A stretch of DNA of 64,000 nt from contig NZ_JBQAJM010000010.1 of assembly GCF_052030685.1 (NCBI RefSeq), forward strand, positions 1-64,000, given 5' to 3'. Under the pieces are notes generated by a model. The model made no database searches and was not told where the DNA came from. It saw nothing but the letters and a program-made list of their open reading frames with translations. This document shows, one piece after another, positions 62,292 through 64,000 of the stretch. The position numbers and the translations under genes are program-made. The stretch's first letter is position 1; every line of letters begins with the position of its first letter. Source of the DNA: Caedibacter sp052030685. Lineage in GTDB: Bacteria; Pseudomonadota; Gammaproteobacteria; Francisellales; Francisellaceae.

Positions 62292-63376
62292 TCACCGAAG
62301 TTGTCGTTGCTCCGAAGGGCAAGCCAAGCTACCCTGTCATGATTTCGTCTGATATTGACTTTACGAAACTTATTTCCTATATCAAAAACAAAGAAGTGTT
62401 GGTTGTCACCAATACCACAATTGCTGATTTGTATTTAGCAGTGTTAGATAAAGCCATTAAAGATGAATGTTTTAAATATGGTCACTGTGTTTTAATAGAT
62501 GGTGAGGCATATAAGAATAGTGATTCTTTAAACACGATCTATCAACATTTGCTTGAGCGTAATTATACGCGTAACTGTGTGCTTATTGCATTAGGTGGTG
62601 GCGTTATCGGTGATATTACAGGTTTTGCTGCTGCAACTTATCAGCGCGGTACCAACGTTATTCAGATTCCAACGACTTTATTATCACAAGTAGATTCTTC
62701 GGTTGGCGGTAAAACAGCAATTAATCACCCGTTGGGTAAGAATATGATTGGCGCTTTTTTCCAACCGCAATTGGTGCTGACCTCAACGCAATTTCTAGAG
62801 AGTTTAGCTAAACGTGAATTTGCTGCAGGTATAGCAGAGGTTATTAAATATGGTTGTATTATTGATGCGGATTTCTTTGCGTGGCTTGAGCAAAATACGC
62901 GCTTGTTAACAGCACATGATCCGGATGCATTAATCTATGCGATTGCCAAGAGTTGCGAGCTTAAAGCGCATGTGGTCAGTCTTGATGAAGAAGAAAGAAC
63001 TGGTGTACGCGCACTTTTAAATCTTGGGCATACTTTTGGGCATGCCATTGAGTGTTGCCAGAATTATCAAGGGTTGAAACATGGTGAAGCGGTTGGCATT
63101 GGCATGGTAATGGCTGCAGAATTATCACAATCCTTGGGGTTTGTTGATGAGTTGACTGTTAAAAGAATACGTTCGTTACTCCAAAACTTTTCATTGCCGA
63201 TAGGGCTGCCAAGAGGCTTGAGTAAGACACAGTTTATCGCAGCGATGTTACGTGATAAGAAAAATACCACAGCAGGCATCACACTTATTCTATTAGATGC
63301 TATTGGTCAGGCAAAAGTGGATAAGTCCGTCTCAGAAAGTGATTTATCAGAGTTTTTATCAAGATATTTTGATTGA
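62288..63376 (+). CDS. aroB: 3-dehydroquinate synthase
   Basis: The 362-aa NAD- and metal-dependent enzyme of the shikimate pathway. ALGGGVIGDITGFAAATYQRG and QIPTTLLSQVDSSVGGKTAINHPLGKNMIGAF carry the active-site residues, and NLGHTFGHAIE the metal histidines. It begins at TTG 62288, overlapping the aroK stop (TTGA). It is the second gene of aroK-aroB. Confidence 0.96.
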   Translation: MITEVVVAPKGKPSYPVMISSDIDFTKLISYIKNKEVLVVTNTTIADLYLAVLDKAIKDECFKYGHCVLIDGEAYKNSDSLNTIYQHLLERNYTRNCVLIALGGGVIGDITGFAAATYQRGTNVIQIPTTLLSQVDSSVGGKTAINHPLGKNMIGAFFQPQLVLTSTQFLESLAKREFAAGIAEVIKYGCIIDADFFAWLEQNTRLLTAHDPDALIYAIAKSCELKAHVVSLDEEERTGVRALLNLGHTFGHAIECCQNYQGLKHGEAVGIGMVMAAELSQSLGFVDELTVKRIRSLLQNFSLPIGLPRGLSKTQFIAAMLRDKKNTTAGITLILLDAIGQAKVDKSVSESDLSEFLSRYFD

Positions 63377-63423
63377 GTTTGATGAGGTTCATCATAAATT
63401 ATGATAAAAGCCTTAAATAGTGT

Positions 63424-63451
63424 TTGACATCAGATGACCTTTAGCTAGAAT
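63424..63451 (+). promoter_or_regulatory. promoter of tRNA-Leu
   Basis: TTGACA (63424-63429), 16-base spacer, TAGAAT (63446-63451), 55 bases before the tRNA. Confidence 0.7.
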
Positions 63452-63506
63452 AGCACCTGTTCTTGCGATGTAAGAAGTTCAATTTATCATTCACACGAGT
63501 TTGTGT

Positions 63507-63593
<87 letters not shown>

Positions 63594-63679
63594 AAGTTTT
63601 TCAAAATGCTTGTTCTTTTTGACCATAAGTCTCTTTTACGGAATAATACCTTGGCAGATGGTTAATTGAGGATGAAACA

Positions 63680-64000
63680 ATGACAACACAATGGGATGTT
63701 AAGCGTTATACAACACAACATAATTTTGTTACAAACTATGGTTATGAAGTAGTTGAATTACTGGCTCCTCAACAAAATGAAGTCATATTAGACTTAGGCT
63801 GTGGCAATGGTGAGTTAAGCCATGAAATCTCCAAAAGAAGTCATAAGGTCTATGGTATTGATTTTGCGCAGTCAATGGTTGAGCAGGCAAATAAAGATTA
63901 TCCACATATTAAGTTTGCCGAGTATAATGCTGAATTGACTTTTCCTTTTGCTAAGGAAAGCTTTGATGCCGTATTTTCTAATGCTGCCCTTCATTGGATG
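63680..64000 (+). CDS. class I SAM-dependent methyltransferase (5' part, cut by window edge)
   Basis: ATG 63680 follows GAGG with 8-base spacing and opens 107 codons to the window end. Motif I of SAM methyltransferases (ILDLGCGNGELS) is near residue 38, and VYGIDFAQSMVEQA follows with the acidic residue that binds the ribose. FDAVFSNAALHWM matches the trans-aconitate methyltransferase/BioC-like type. The substrate cannot be read. Confidence 0.85.
   Translation, partial: MTTQWDVKRYTTQHNFVTNYGYEVVELLAPQQNEVILDLGCGNGELSHEISKRSHKVYGIDFAQSMVEQANKDYPHIKFAEYNAELTFPFAKESFDAVFSNAALHWM

Overview
The window looks like a chromosomal segment of an AT-rich gammaproteobacterium, dense with housekeeping genes. 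I inferred this from protein similarity recalled from memory and from gene content (HigBA modules, gnd, thyA-lgt, CysZ, HemW, type IV pilins, ComEC, kdsA for LPS). The flavour is closest to the Francisella/Fastidiosibacter side of the class, but that placement is inference and no 16S gene is present. There is no plasmid or prophage backbone. Accessory material is limited to toxin-antitoxin modules, an Abi gene, and short dispersed repeats.

Layout. 1-1.1 kb: tail of an unknown gene, a small hypothetical gene, and a HigBA module whose toxin is frameshifted. 1.1-3.7 kb: asnS and glyQ (glyS is not adjacent). 3.9-9.7 kb: a branched-chain amino acid operon with a classic attenuator (leader peptide with ten consecutive Leu/Ile/Val codons, antiterminator, terminator), then ilvB, ilvN, a threonine synthase-like enzyme fused to a LeuA-type regulatory domain, and ilvD. 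9.7-10.7 kb: twin palindromes, a small basic protein and a second, intact HigBA. 10.8-18.6 kb, minus strand: pepA, a beta-barrel protein, gnd, then lgt-thyA-serA-tilS. 18.7-24.7 kb: a CPA1 antiporter, mnmA, metK behind a SAM-II-like riboswitch, grxD, sodB. 25-29.3 kb: rpoZ, tRNA-Val, rpsF-rpsR-rplI, gyrB. 29.3-37.2 kb: cysZ-lplA, an Abi_2/AbiF-type HEPN gene preceded by a hairpin-rich stretch that may be an abiF-type RNA, a potassium channel, dnaQ, hemW, a Usp. 37.3-45.4 kb: ybaB-recR, an amino acid permease, tRNA-Lys, a FimT-like pseudopilin, plsY-mutM-holA, kdsA-MATE. 45.5-54.2 kb: nhaA, a TetR regulator, a PBP5-type carboxypeptidase, tRNA-Gly and tRNA-Arg, and a four-gene operon predicted to take lysine through aminoadipate to 2-hydroxyglutarate. 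54.4-64 kb: comEC, an acyltransferase, rubredoxin, a PLP enzyme that seems to start at ATT, a major pilin facing an O-antigen-ligase-like gene, aroK-aroB, tRNA-Leu and the start of a methyltransferase.

Two dispersed repeat families lie between genes: a roughly 117-120 bp MITE-like element with imperfect terminal inverted repeats (three good copies and one decayed copy), and a REP/BIME-like family built on CCCTGAGCG..GTCGAAGGG arms (five loci). The observations I think most deserve follow-up are the Abi gene with its hairpin array, the LeuA-domain fusion inside the ilv operon, the SAM-II-like element on metK, and the compact lysine-degradation operon. All functional names are by recall of families; no database search was run.
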